Assembly: GCA_964526435.1 (NCBI GenBank) | Contig: CAZGIC010000070.1 | Span: 1 to 12,733, forward strand | Direction: 5' to 3' | Origin: Gallispira sp964526435 | Lineage (GTDB): Bacteria; Bacillota; Clostridia; Lachnospirales; CAG-274 | DNA length: 12,733 bases | In this document: positions 6,557-12,602 of the stretch, piece by piece | Numbering within the stretch: the stretch's first letter is position 1 | Layout of the letters: every line of letters starts with the position of its first letter | Translations under genes and position numbers: made by a program | The notes under the pieces: generated by a model | The model's database searches: none | What the model was told of the DNA's origin: nothing | Seen by the model: the letters and a program-made list of their open reading frames with translations, nothing else

Positions 6557-6742
6557 CTTTCACGTCCCCTTTCGGGGAATTTGTTTTTTTATCCCTGACA
6601 ATATGAAGGATTATTTCCGCTATGACTTACTGTTTCCGTCCCCTTTTGGGGAATTTGTTTTTTTTATCTTTATTGAGCATTGAGATACCAGAGAGTGTAA
6701 CTTATAGTTTCCGTCCCCTTTCGGGGAATTTGTTTTTTTATC
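6557..6742 (-). CRISPR. Mini CRISPR array: three repeats, two 38-bp spacers
   Basis: Repeats lie at 6707-6742 (36 bp), 6632-6668 (37 bp, one extra T in a T-run and one T for C in the loop) and 6557-6593 (degenerate at one end). Spacers are 6669-6706 and 6594-6631, both 38 bp. In the minus-strand sense the repeat starts GATAAAAAAAC, has the stem CCCC-GAAA-GGGG, and ends in ACGGAAAC, which fits the 8-nt 5' tag of type III crRNAs. The degenerate repeat is at the low-coordinate end, so the leader is at the high-coordinate side, toward cas6, and the array is transcribed in the same direction as cas6. No effector or adaptation genes are in the window. Confidence 0.88.
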
Positions 6743-6785
6743 CCTGCCCCTCAGAACCCGCTTCACAAGCTGTATTCAGACCCTG

Positions 6786-6875
6786 CTTGCGGCTGAAAGT
6801 TTTAAATTACCATTCCTGTAATAAATTATACCACAAAATCAGCCGCAAGTCCAGTTATTCAGCCTATCGGCTGAA
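6786..6875. promoter_or_regulatory. Cluster of inverted repeats around the CRISPR leader promoter
   Basis: CTTGCGGCTGA (6786-6796) and TCAGCCGCAAG (6839-6849) form a perfect 11-bp inverted repeat that encloses the -10 and overlaps the -35 of the array promoter. A second pair, TTCAGCC (6858-6864) and GGCTGAA (6869-6875), lies just upstream and shares the same core. The arrangement looks like an operator or a DNA-bending site; function unknown. Confidence 0.5.
6825..6853 (-). promoter_or_regulatory. CRISPR leader promoter
   Basis: On the minus strand TGGACT (6848-6853) and a perfect TATAAT (6825-6830) are separated by 17 bp. Transcription would start near 6818, about 75 bases before the first repeat, and proceed through the array. 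Confidence 0.6.
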
Positions 6876-7074
6876 AATTTATTTTGCAAAGTCCAAAATC
6901 CATCAGCTCATTATTATATAACGTGCATTTTCTCATATGAGGTGACACCATATCTTCGGGATCATCCTCTGAAATATAAAAAATTCCCCTTTTATTGTCA
7001 TTGCCAATGTTCTTAAATTTATTTAAAAACATTCAATCTGATTTTTATAAAACATTTTGTTCTTCTCTCTCCAT
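6859..7074 (-). pseudogene. Possible decayed or frameshifted small ORF between cas6 and the CRISPR leader
   Basis: GGGAGG just after the cas6 stop precedes an ATG at 7074, but that frame stops after nine codons (MEREEQNVL). The next frame reads KNKMFYKNQIECF and then stops. The first frame is open again from about 7032 to a TGA at 6859-6861, with coding-like content (GIFYISEDDPEDMVSPHM, then RKCTLYNNELMDFGL). The three pieces read as one protein of about 72 residues if two small shifts, one at GAGAGAGAAG and one at TGTTTTTAAA, are assumed. I do not recognise the product. Alternatively only a 57-residue ORF from the ATG at 7032 exists, but it lacks a ribosome binding site. Confidence 0.35.
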
Positions 7075-7089
7075 AAATATACCTCCCAA

Positions 7090-7830
7090 TCAATTTCTTT
7101 TAATTAAGCCACCCATACCAAGGGCATTTTTAATTCCAACTCCTGAATACTCTGCAAATTCAGCCAGCATATTTACTAAATTCACAGTAGTTGAATTTCC
7201 TTTCACCTTAATAGTTATCTTTCCAACAAAAGACGGTATCCTGACACCCTCAACACTAAAATGTGTACTTCTAAGGTTATACTTAACTATTTCAGTCCCG
7301 ACTGACAGCTGTTCTATAAGTTCATCATCATATATTTTTGTTGATTTTGAATTTTTATCATATTTACTGATTATGCTTTTAAAAAACAGTCCCAAATCCG
7401 GATAATTAATATATTTACTGTTACTTTTAAAAGCAGTAGGTGTTACAAATTCAATTTCTATATATCTTTTACTGTTACTGTTAATATAATTATCTTCAAA
7501 CAATTTGTTAAAATCGGTTTTCTTTAATTCATAATTAAGTATATCCAGTGTCAGGTCCTTATGTTTAATATATATACTTTTTTTGCTGATTAGCATATTT
7601 ATTATTTCTTCATATGCCCTGTCCGTCAATGTGTTAACACGCCAAAACCATTTTCCGTCCCTTGTTCTTATCAAACTTTGACTAAACGGTCTGATTTCAG
7701 ACATATGCATTTCTTCAGCAAAACTTCTGTCAACATTTTCCATAATATAGCCATGGAACAATGATGCCATATTTGTATTAAGATACATTTCCTCAGGTTG
7801 TCCAATTTCAATTTTTAGAGAAGAAATCAT
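7090..7830 (-). CDS. cas6: CRISPR-associated endoribonuclease Cas6
   Basis: The ribonuclease that cuts the CRISPR precursor transcript within each repeat, leaving the 8-nt tag. At 246 residues it has the normal length. The family's C-terminal glycine-rich loop is intact: GVGIKNALGMG at 230-240 matches GxGxxxxxGxG exactly. The N-terminal half carries LFHGYIM and AEEMHMSEIRPFSQSLI, the places where Cas6 proteins have their conserved histidines (H26 and H42 here, either a candidate for the catalytic base). It starts after GGCGGGG and has a good promoter upstream. The array and its leader lie downstream on the same strand. No cas1, cas2, cas10 or Cascade gene accompanies it, so it would process crRNAs for an effector encoded elsewhere, or is left from a lost type III or I-B locus. 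Confidence 0.9.
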   Translation of the reverse strand: MISSLKIEIGQPEEMYLNTNMASLFHGYIMENVDRSFAEEMHMSEIRPFSQSLIRTRDGKWFWRVNTLTDRAYEEIINMLISKKSIYIKHKDLTLDILNYELKKTDFNKLFEDNYINSNSKRYIEIEFVTPTAFKSNSKYINYPDLGLFFKSIISKYDKNSKSTKIYDDELIEQLSVGTEIVKYNLRSTHFSVEGVRIPSFVGKITIKVKGNSTTVNLVNMLAEFAEYSGVGIKNALGMGGLIKRN

Positions 7831-7875
7831 AATACATCCCCGCCCTTTTGTGCAAATTTTCTAATAATTATTTTT

Positions 7876-7904
7876 ATTATACACCAGATATTATATTTTA
7901 TCAA
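7876..7904 (-). promoter_or_regulatory. Promoter of cas6
   Basis: TTGATA (7899-7904) and TATAAT (7876-7881) on the minus strand with a 17-bp spacer, about 45 bases before the start codon. Confidence 0.65.
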
Positions 7905-8019
7905 TATATTCTTATATAAAAAATATCACTTTCAAAAACAATTAATATGTTATTTCAGGTACCGATAACATTACCATTTTTAATAAAAAAATCTTAATAA
8001 AAAATTTCCAAATCACCTC

Positions 8020-8050
8020 TTGACTTAGAGTTAACTCTAACTGATATACT
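8020..8050 (+). promoter_or_regulatory. MerR-type promoter with palindromic operator for the CMD-cupin-ADH operon
   Basis: TTGACT (8020-8025) and TATACT (8045-8050) are separated by 19 bp, two more than the optimum. The spacer holds TTAGAGTTAACTCTAA (8025-8040), a perfect 16-bp palindrome. A long spacer with a central palindrome is the hallmark of MerR-family activated promoters, and the CTTGACTTAGAGT half resembles sites I recall for AdhR/NmlR-type aldehyde or electrophile sensors. The start point would be about 8057, right at the ribosome binding site, so the leader is very short. Confidence 0.7.
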
Positions 8051-8069
8051 TTAATCAGGAGATGATAAT

Positions 8070-8816
8070 ATGTCAGAAGAATACAACGAAAAAATATTAC
8101 CGGTATACGAATATGACTTAAAAGAAACAGATCCGGAATTTATTGACTTTTTTTATAACTTTGCTTTTAATGAAGTTGTAAATGAAGAAAACAGAACTCT
8201 TGATGACAAAACACGAATGCTGGCAATTCTTTCTGCCCTTTTGGGTTGCCGGGGAATTGACCAGTTCAAAGCAATGGTGCCCGTTGCCCTCAGGCTAAGT
8301 GTTACTCCCGTTAAAATAAAAGAAACTGTATATCAGGCAGCAGCTTATCTTGGCATAGGCAGAGCACTTCCTTTTCTCAACGCCGTAAATGAAATTTTTA
8401 AATCACAAGGTATACCCCTTCCTCTTGAAGGACAGTCCACCACCAATCGTGAAAACAGACGTGAAAAAGGCACACAGGCACAAGTTGATATATTCGGTGA
8501 CAATATGAAAGATTTTTACAAATCAGGTCCGGAAGAATCAAGACATATAAACAGATGGCTTGCTGCCAACTGCTTTGGTGATTACTATACCAGAACAGGA
8601 CTAAACTATAAGGAAAGAGAAATGATTACATTCTGTTTCATAGCTGCACAGGGCGGTTGCGAACCACAGCTTATAAGCCATGCAGCTGCAAATATGAAAA
8701 TAGGCAATGACAAACAGTTTTTAATAAATGTAATATCACAATGTTTGCCTTATATTGGCTATCCACGTTCATTAAATGCACTGACTTGTGTAAACGAAGC
8801 AAGTAAAAATATATAA
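8070..8816 (+). CDS. Carboxymuconolactone decarboxylase (CMD/AhpD-like) family protein with two domains
   Basis: A cytoplasmic all-helical protein of 248 residues with two CMD-like repeats. The first, about 26-112, contains TRMLAILSALLGCRGIDQF and VKIKETVYQAAAYLGIGRALPFLNAVNEIF. The second, about 150-243, contains ERE-MITFCFIAAQGGCEPQ and the repeated end YIGYPRSLNALTCVNE. No AhpD-type CxxC motif is seen, so a thiol peroxidase-partner role is doubtful; single cysteines at 60, 168, 189, 197, 225 and 240 remain. The start follows AGGAGATGA. It is first in an operon with a cupin and an iron alcohol dehydrogenase, 15 bp before the cupin gene, behind a MerR-type promoter. This suggests a role in handling reactive carbonyl compounds or quinone-like electrophiles; the real substrate is unknown. 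Confidence 0.85.
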   Translation: MSEEYNEKILPVYEYDLKETDPEFIDFFYNFAFNEVVNEENRTLDDKTRMLAILSALLGCRGIDQFKAMVPVALRLSVTPVKIKETVYQAAAYLGIGRALPFLNAVNEIFKSQGIPLPLEGQSTTNRENRREKGTQAQVDIFGDNMKDFYKSGPEESRHINRWLAANCFGDYYTRTGLNYKEREMITFCFIAAQGGCEPQLISHAAANMKIGNDKQFLINVISQCLPYIGYPRSLNALTCVNEASKNI

Positions 8817-8831
8817 TTCAGGAGGAATATT

Positions 8832-9239
8832 ATGGAAGATTTATCAAAAAGCGTTATATTCGGAATAGGAGAAAAAAATCCATTCGGACAGTATTTTAAA
8901 GGGCAAAGCTATCTAAATATGATTTCCATAGAAGGCATAGCCGTAGGCAATGTTACCTTTGAACCCGGCTGCCGCAACAACTGGCATATTCATCATGCAG
9001 ATAAAGGAGGCGGACAGATACTTCTGTGTACAGGCGGTAATGGCTGGTATCAGGAATGGGGTAAAGACGCACAACCCCTTAAGGCAGGCGATGTTGTTCA
9101 CATCCCAGCAGGTGTAAAGCACTGGCACGGTGCCGCAAAGGACAGCTGGTTTGTTCACTTATCTCTTGAGGTACCCGGAGAAAACGCATCAAATGAATGG
9201 CTTGAGCCTGTGTCAGACAATGATTATATAAATTTATAA
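8832..9239 (+). CDS. Cupin-domain protein
   Basis: A single-domain cupin of 135 residues, cytoplasmic. The first cupin motif is NWHIHHADKGGGQILLCTGG with metal-ligand candidates H52, H54 and H55 and Q62 in the place often held by Glu. The second motif is AGDVVHIPAGVKHWHG with H97 and H99. The tail VPGENASNEWLEPV is characteristic of the small cupins that are found beside carboxymuconolactone decarboxylase genes. The ATG follows AGGAGGA at a normal distance. It is flanked closely by the CMD gene (15 bp) and the alcohol dehydrogenase gene (24 bp), so all three should share one transcript. Cupins of this type may be isomerases, decarboxylases or dioxygenases; which applies here cannot be read from the sequence. 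Confidence 0.88.
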   Translation: MEDLSKSVIFGIGEKNPFGQYFKGQSYLNMISIEGIAVGNVTFEPGCRNNWHIHHADKGGGQILLCTGGNGWYQEWGKDAQPLKAGDVVHIPAGVKHWHGAAKDSWFVHLSLEVPGENASNEWLEPVSDNDYINL

Positions 9240-9263
9240 TAAAACAATACGGAGGTAAATTTT

Positions 9264-10433
9264 ATGTTAGGAAATTTTAGTTATTGCAATCCCACAAGAC
9301 TTTACTTTGGAGAAAATTCCCTTGATAACCTTTCTGCAGAACTTTCAAAATACGGCAGTAAAGTAATGCTTACTTACGGTGGCGGATCTATTAAAAAATC
9401 CGGACTTTACGACAAAGTAGTTGCCATACTTAAGGAAAGCGGAAAGGAAATTTTTGAAGATCCCGGTGTAATGCCAAATCCTACAGTTGAAAAACTTTAT
9501 GAAGGATGCAAAATTGCAAAAGAAAATGATGTGGATCTTATTCTTGCTGTAGGCGGCGGATCAGTATGTGACTATTCAAAAGCAGTATCTGTTTCCGCAT
9601 GGTGCGAAGAAGACCCATGGGATAAATATTATCTCAGAATGGAAGACGTTGACAACAGAATTATTCCTGTAGGCTGTATTCTTACAATGGTAGGTACAGG
9701 CTCAGAAATGAACGGCGGTTCAGTTATAACCAATCACGAAAGCAAACTTAAAATTGGTCATGTGTTCGGTGATAATGTATTCCCTAAATTTTCAATACTT
9801 AATCCTGTACTCACATACACTCTTCCCCAATATCAAATGGTTGCAGGTTTTTATGACATTATGTCACACATTCTTGAACAATACTTCTCAGGTACTGATG
9901 ACAACACATCAGACTATATTATGGAAGGTCTTTTAAGGTCCCTTATCCACAGCTCTGAAATTGCAGTAAATGATCCTGAGAACTATGAAGCAAGAAGCAA
10001 CATTATGTGGACTGCATCATGGGCATTGAACACACTTATTGCAATGGGAAAAACAACAGACTGGATGGTTCATATGATAGGTCAGTCTATAGGTGCCTAC
10101 ACAGATGCAACACACGGAATGACCCTTTCTGCAATTTCAATGGCATATTACAAATATATTATGCCTTACGGTCTTGACAAGTTTAAGAAATATGCGGTAA
10201 ATGTATGGAACGTAAATCCTGACGGCAAAACTGATGAAGAAATTGCCAATGAAGGTCTTAACAAAATGGAAGACTGGATGAATAGAATAGGTCTTGTTAT
10301 GAATATAAGTGAGCTTGGTGTTACAGAGGATATGCTTGACGGCATTGCCAAAGGTTCCTTTATACTGACAGGCGGATACAAAACTTTAAGCCATGATGAA
10401 ATTGTAGACATTCTTAAAGCAAGTATGCACTGA
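9264..10433 (+). CDS. Iron-containing alcohol dehydrogenase, YqhD/butanol dehydrogenase-like
   Basis: A group III metal-dependent alcohol dehydrogenase of 389 residues, normal for the family. The N-terminus NPTRLYFGE and YGGGSIKKSGLYD, then LILAVGGGSVCDYSKAV (coenzyme-binding GGGS at 97-100) and GTGSE at 144-148, follow the YqhD/BdhA pattern, which uses NADPH in known members. Metal ligands match by position and spacing: D198, H202, H270 and H284 (in FYDIMSHILEQYF, DWMVHMIGQ and DATHGMTLS). It most likely reduces aldehydes to alcohols. Downstream of a MerR-type promoter, it would work as an aldehyde-removing enzyme together with the CMD-like and cupin proteins. The ATG follows CGGAGGT. No terminator lies directly after it; the first clear plus-strand one is at 10965. 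Confidence 0.93.
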   Translation: MLGNFSYCNPTRLYFGENSLDNLSAELSKYGSKVMLTYGGGSIKKSGLYDKVVAILKESGKEIFEDPGVMPNPTVEKLYEGCKIAKENDVDLILAVGGGSVCDYSKAVSVSAWCEEDPWDKYYLRMEDVDNRIIPVGCILTMVGTGSEMNGGSVITNHESKLKIGHVFGDNVFPKFSILNPVLTYTLPQYQMVAGFYDIMSHILEQYFSGTDDNTSDYIMEGLLRSLIHSSEIAVNDPENYEARSNIMWTASWALNTLIAMGKTTDWMVHMIGQSIGAYTDATHGMTLSAISMAYYKYIMPYGLDKFKKYAVNVWNVNPDGKTDEEIANEGLNKMEDWMNRIGLVMNISELGVTEDMLDGIAKGSFILTGGYKTLSHDEIVDILKASMH

Positions 10434-10964
10434 TATAACAATTTATAAATAAAATTTCTATTATTTATGCTAACAGCCACAGGGCAATTGCTATTAATAA
10501 TAATTGAAACTGTATTTATACTTTTTCAGAAATACAGCCGGCAATTGACAACAAAATATAAATTATTCATTTATATTTTACACTCTTTGTTTTTTCCCCT
10601 TACCCCCTTAATATACTTAAACGGCAAAAGTCATCGGACGTCAGCCCCTACAGTCATTTGTTAGCTTTACATTAAATTTGTTTATGACAAAAAAAGAAGA
10701 TGTCTGTCCATAACAGTTTCATCTTCTCTGAACCTTAGCAATTGCCCTTATTTGTATTATTTATTATTATTTTAATGACCTTGTTTGCCGGAACTATAAA
10801 AGAAATTTAATTTATTCATTTATAAAACAGGGGAAGTATTTTCTTCTGGGTAATGTTCCTATTAAAATTTTCAAATTACACAGAAAAAGTACATTTGCAC
10901 CTCCACTGTCATTTATAAATGCAGTAATAATAAATTTCTTTAAGCCTTCCTGCACATATTATAT
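10434..10964. other. Gene-free stretch between the alcohol dehydrogenase and DUF951 genes
   Basis: No open frame here has a ribosome binding site or a recognisable product. It holds a hairpin CTGTATTT/AAATACAG at 10510-10537 without a T-run, and a C-rich stretch near 10596-10606. The minus-strand reading TGTAGGGGCTGACGTCC near 10634-10650 faintly recalls widespread GTAGGGGC intergenic repeats. The minus-strand terminator at 10689-10727 is listed separately. Confidence 0.5.
10689..10727 (-). terminator. Intrinsic terminator on the minus strand
   Basis: AGAAGATG (10695-10702) pairs with CATCTTCT (10720-10727), and on the minus strand the stem is followed by a run of six or seven T. It may end read-through from the channel-DUF951 operon, or a small RNA started near 10950. 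Confidence 0.7.
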
Positions 10965-10999
10965 AACGGAGTTCTTTTTGTAAAAGAACTCCGTTTTTT
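10965..10999 (+). terminator. Strong hairpin terminator between convergent operons
   Basis: A perfect 14-bp stem, AACGGAGTTCTTTT (10965-10978) and AAAAGAACTCCGTT (10982-10995), with a three-base loop and a T-run reaching 10999. The T-run is good on the plus strand and poor on the minus strand, so it mainly ends transcription from the alcohol dehydrogenase side, while it also lies just past the DUF951 stop. Confidence 0.85.
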
Positions 11000-11016
11000 C
11001 ATTTCTTGCAATAATA

Positions 11017-11202
11017 TTACTCTTCACTTTTCACAATATTTTTAATATTCTTTTCGGCCTTTACTCTGGGCACCATAACTATATGACCGCAGCCGCAGCA
11101 CTCCATTCTGAAATCTGCCCCTATCCTCATTATCTTCCATTCCCTGGAACCACAAGGGTGAGGTTTTTTCATTGTCACTATATCGCCAATATCAATATTC
11201 AT
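11017..11202 (-). CDS. DUF951 family small protein
   Basis: A 61-residue protein matching the DUF951 (YyzM-like) family of Firmicutes: IGDIVTMKKPHPCGSREWKI, then RIGADFRMECCGCGH and VMVPRVK. C17, C35, C36, C38 and H40 suggest a small metal site, probably zinc, although this is inference. Its function is unknown. Its ATG overlaps the stop of the upstream channel gene in ATGA, and its ribosome binding site AAGGAGGAA lies inside the last codons of that gene, so the two are translationally coupled. The pairing with an MscS-type channel is, as far as I recall, common in Clostridia. Confidence 0.9.
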   Translation of the reverse strand: MNIDIGDIVTMKKPHPCGSREWKIMRIGADFRMECCGCGHIVMVPRVKAEKNIKNIVKSEE

Positions 11203-12047
11203 TTCTGTTCCTCCTTATTATGCACAACAACCTGGGGAAAAGGTATTTCAATTCCCTCTTTTTCAAATCTTTTTAATATAAACTTACGCAACTCTCTTTC
11301 AACTCTCCAGTTTTCCCCTATTTTGCTGTCAGCAGTAATTCTTATTACAACAGAACTTTCTGCAAGTTCATTTATTCCCAAAACTTTAGGAATATCAATA
11401 ATCCCCTCAATAATCTTATTATTAAATAATCTCTCAAACTCATCTTTAAGCACAGCAAACACTCTGTCCATATCTTCCCCGTATGAAACAGATATATCCA
11501 CAATAGCTCTGTTAAATCCTTTGCTCATATTTGTAACTATTGAAATTTGTCCATTTGGCACAATGTGAACATTCCCGTCAGAATTTCTTATTCTTGTAGT
11601 TCTTATTCCTATTGCCTCAACAGTACCGCTGTATCCGTTAAGCTCCACAATATCTCCTACACCAAACTGATTTTCCGTTATTATAAAAAGTCCTGCCAGC
11701 ATATCCTGTACAACGTCCTGTGCACCTAATCCCACAGCAACAGATACCGCACTTCCCAGTGCAATTATTGATGTAATGCTTACTCCCCACATGACCAGAA
11801 TATCACATATTATTATAAAGTAAATAACATACTTACATAAACTTGAAAGCAGAGAAGCAACTGTATCAGAATTTCTTTCCATTGAAAATTTAGAAAACGC
11901 TCTGTATATAATTTTTTTTGATATTTTTACAAGAAACACTGAAATAGTAAAAAGCAGAATTGTAATTACAATTTTAATTATAAATTCTGCTATATCTTCA
12001 AATTCAATCATTTCCGCAGTTTTTTTAAGTAAATTTGATATATCCAT
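11199..12047 (-). CDS. Small-conductance mechanosensitive channel, MscS family
   Basis: A membrane channel of 282 residues that opens under membrane tension and lets solutes out during hypo-osmotic shock. Three membrane segments are visible: about 21-43, 64-88 and the pore-lining TM3 at about 91-124 with the Gly/Ala packing pattern IIALGSAVSVAVGLGAQ. After it comes the MscS beta domain: FGVGDIVELNGYSGTVEAIGIRTT and HIVPNG. The C-terminal alpha/beta domain follows, ending in GIEIPFPQ, the usual close of the family. The start ATG follows AAGGAGC. A strong promoter lies directly upstream. The gene is first in a two-gene operon with the DUF951 gene, overlapping it by four bases. Confidence 0.94.
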   Translation of the reverse strand: MDISNLLKKTAEMIEFEDIAEFIIKIVITILLFTISVFLVKISKKIIYRAFSKFSMERNSDTVASLLSSLCKYVIYFIIICDILVMWGVSITSIIALGSAVSVAVGLGAQDVVQDMLAGLFIITENQFGVGDIVELNGYSGTVEAIGIRTTRIRNSDGNVHIVPNGQISIVTNMSKGFNRAIVDISVSYGEDMDRVFAVLKDEFERLFNNKIIEGIIDIPKVLGINELAESSVVIRITADSKIGENWRVERELRKFILKRFEKEGIEIPFPQVVVHNKEEQK

Positions 12048-12066
12048 ATTATCAGCTCCTTAGTTT

Positions 12067-12095
12067 ATTATAAAATAACCGGGCATTTTTTGCAA
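12067..12095 (-). promoter_or_regulatory. Promoter of the channel-DUF951 operon
   Basis: TTGCAA (12090-12095) and a perfect TATAAT (12067-12072) on the minus strand, 17 bp apart, about 20 bases before the start codon. Confidence 0.75.
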
Positions 12096-12141
12096 CAGAT
12101 AATTTAAATCTTAAATTTATTTTGTATTTCCTGTTTTTATA

Positions 12142-12492
12142 GATTCTGTAATATTGGGTATGGTCATCTTACTGTAGTTTGCGTATAGGCTTCCTTTTTA
12201 AGTTTGAATCTTTAGTAAAATTTAGCTTTGCTGAATTTTACGTTACTTGCAATAATATGCAGATACACCGATTCAGAACTTTTGCTTCGCAAAAGTGGCA
12301 CTGCGTGCCATCATATACTTTTTCCGATACAAAAGGTTGGTTTTCAACCCAAGATTGAAAGTGCTGAGCGTGCCGTTGGGTTACTTCTCCCAATTCAAAT
12401 GGTTGGTTTTCAACCCAAGGTTAAAAGTTATGAAGAGCAGTAAGCCATAGGCTGACTGAGGGGGCATAAAACAACACCAATTGACAAAGAAC
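12142..12492 (+). repeat. Hairpin-rich intergenic element, copy B
   Basis: A 351-bp non-coding stretch sharing head and tail with copy A at 5985-6190: TTCTGTAATATTGGGTATGG at the start, CTGACTGAGG and ATAAAACAACACCAATTG at the end. The interior is longer and different but built the same way, from short hairpins: GTAAAATTTAGC/GCTGAATTTTAC, ACTTTTGC-TTC-GCAAAAGT, GGCAC-TGC-GTGCC and two GGTTG-GTTTT-CAACC. The GC-TTC-GC hairpin is common to both copies. The open frame at 12228-12443 lies wholly within it and is judged not to be a gene. It sits between the channel promoter and the terminator at 12561. Confidence 0.6.
12303..12433 (+). repeat. Two tandem 66-bp units inside copy B
   Basis: GCGTGCC, then ACTT..., then CAAA.GGTTGG and TTTTCAACCCAAG.TT.AAAG recur at offsets of 65-66 bp (for example GGTTGG at 12335 and 12401). 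Each unit carries one GGTTG/CAACC hairpin. Confidence 0.75.
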
Positions 12493-12560
12493 AAAAAAAC
12501 TAACATTATATTCTCTTTCACAAAAATTTTCAGATAGTTTAGAAACAAAGTATAAATAGA

Positions 12561-12598
12561 AAAAGCACACTTAATACAGCTTAAAGTGTGCTTTTTTT
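12561..12598. terminator. Bidirectional intrinsic terminator
   Basis: AAAAGCACACTT (12561-12572) pairs with AAGTGTGCTTTT (12584-12595). On the plus strand seven T follow; on the minus strand five T follow. It lies five bases after the stop of the partial minus-strand gene and is probably its terminator. Confidence 0.85.
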
Positions 12599-12602
12599 GC
12601 TT

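Noticed and set aside
6594..6706. Both spacers have open frames in the sense complementary to the crRNA
   Set aside because: A 38-base stretch is open in some frame by chance most of the time, and the opposite sense is open too, so this says nothing about targets.
6622..6921. Open frame of 99 codons on the plus strand
   Set aside because: It runs through the CRISPR repeats (SFRPLSGNLFF recurs because the repeat recurs) and has no ribosome binding site.
10467..10664. Plus-strand open frame of 65 codons after the alcohol dehydrogenase gene
   Set aside because: No ribosome binding site, AT-driven composition, no recognisable motif.
10620..10730. tRNA or structured RNA gene in the gap
   Set aside because: No cloverleaf or CCA-type end was seen; only the terminator hairpin is supported.
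11083..11568. Plus-strand open frame of 161 codons
   Set aside because: It lies opposite the DUF951 and MscS genes and has low-complexity Ser/Ile/Leu-rich content typical of an antisense frame.
12228..12443. Open frame of 71 codons with a repeated VGFQPK peptide
   Set aside because: The peptide repeat is the translation of the tandem hairpin modules in element B; no ribosome binding site and no coding character.
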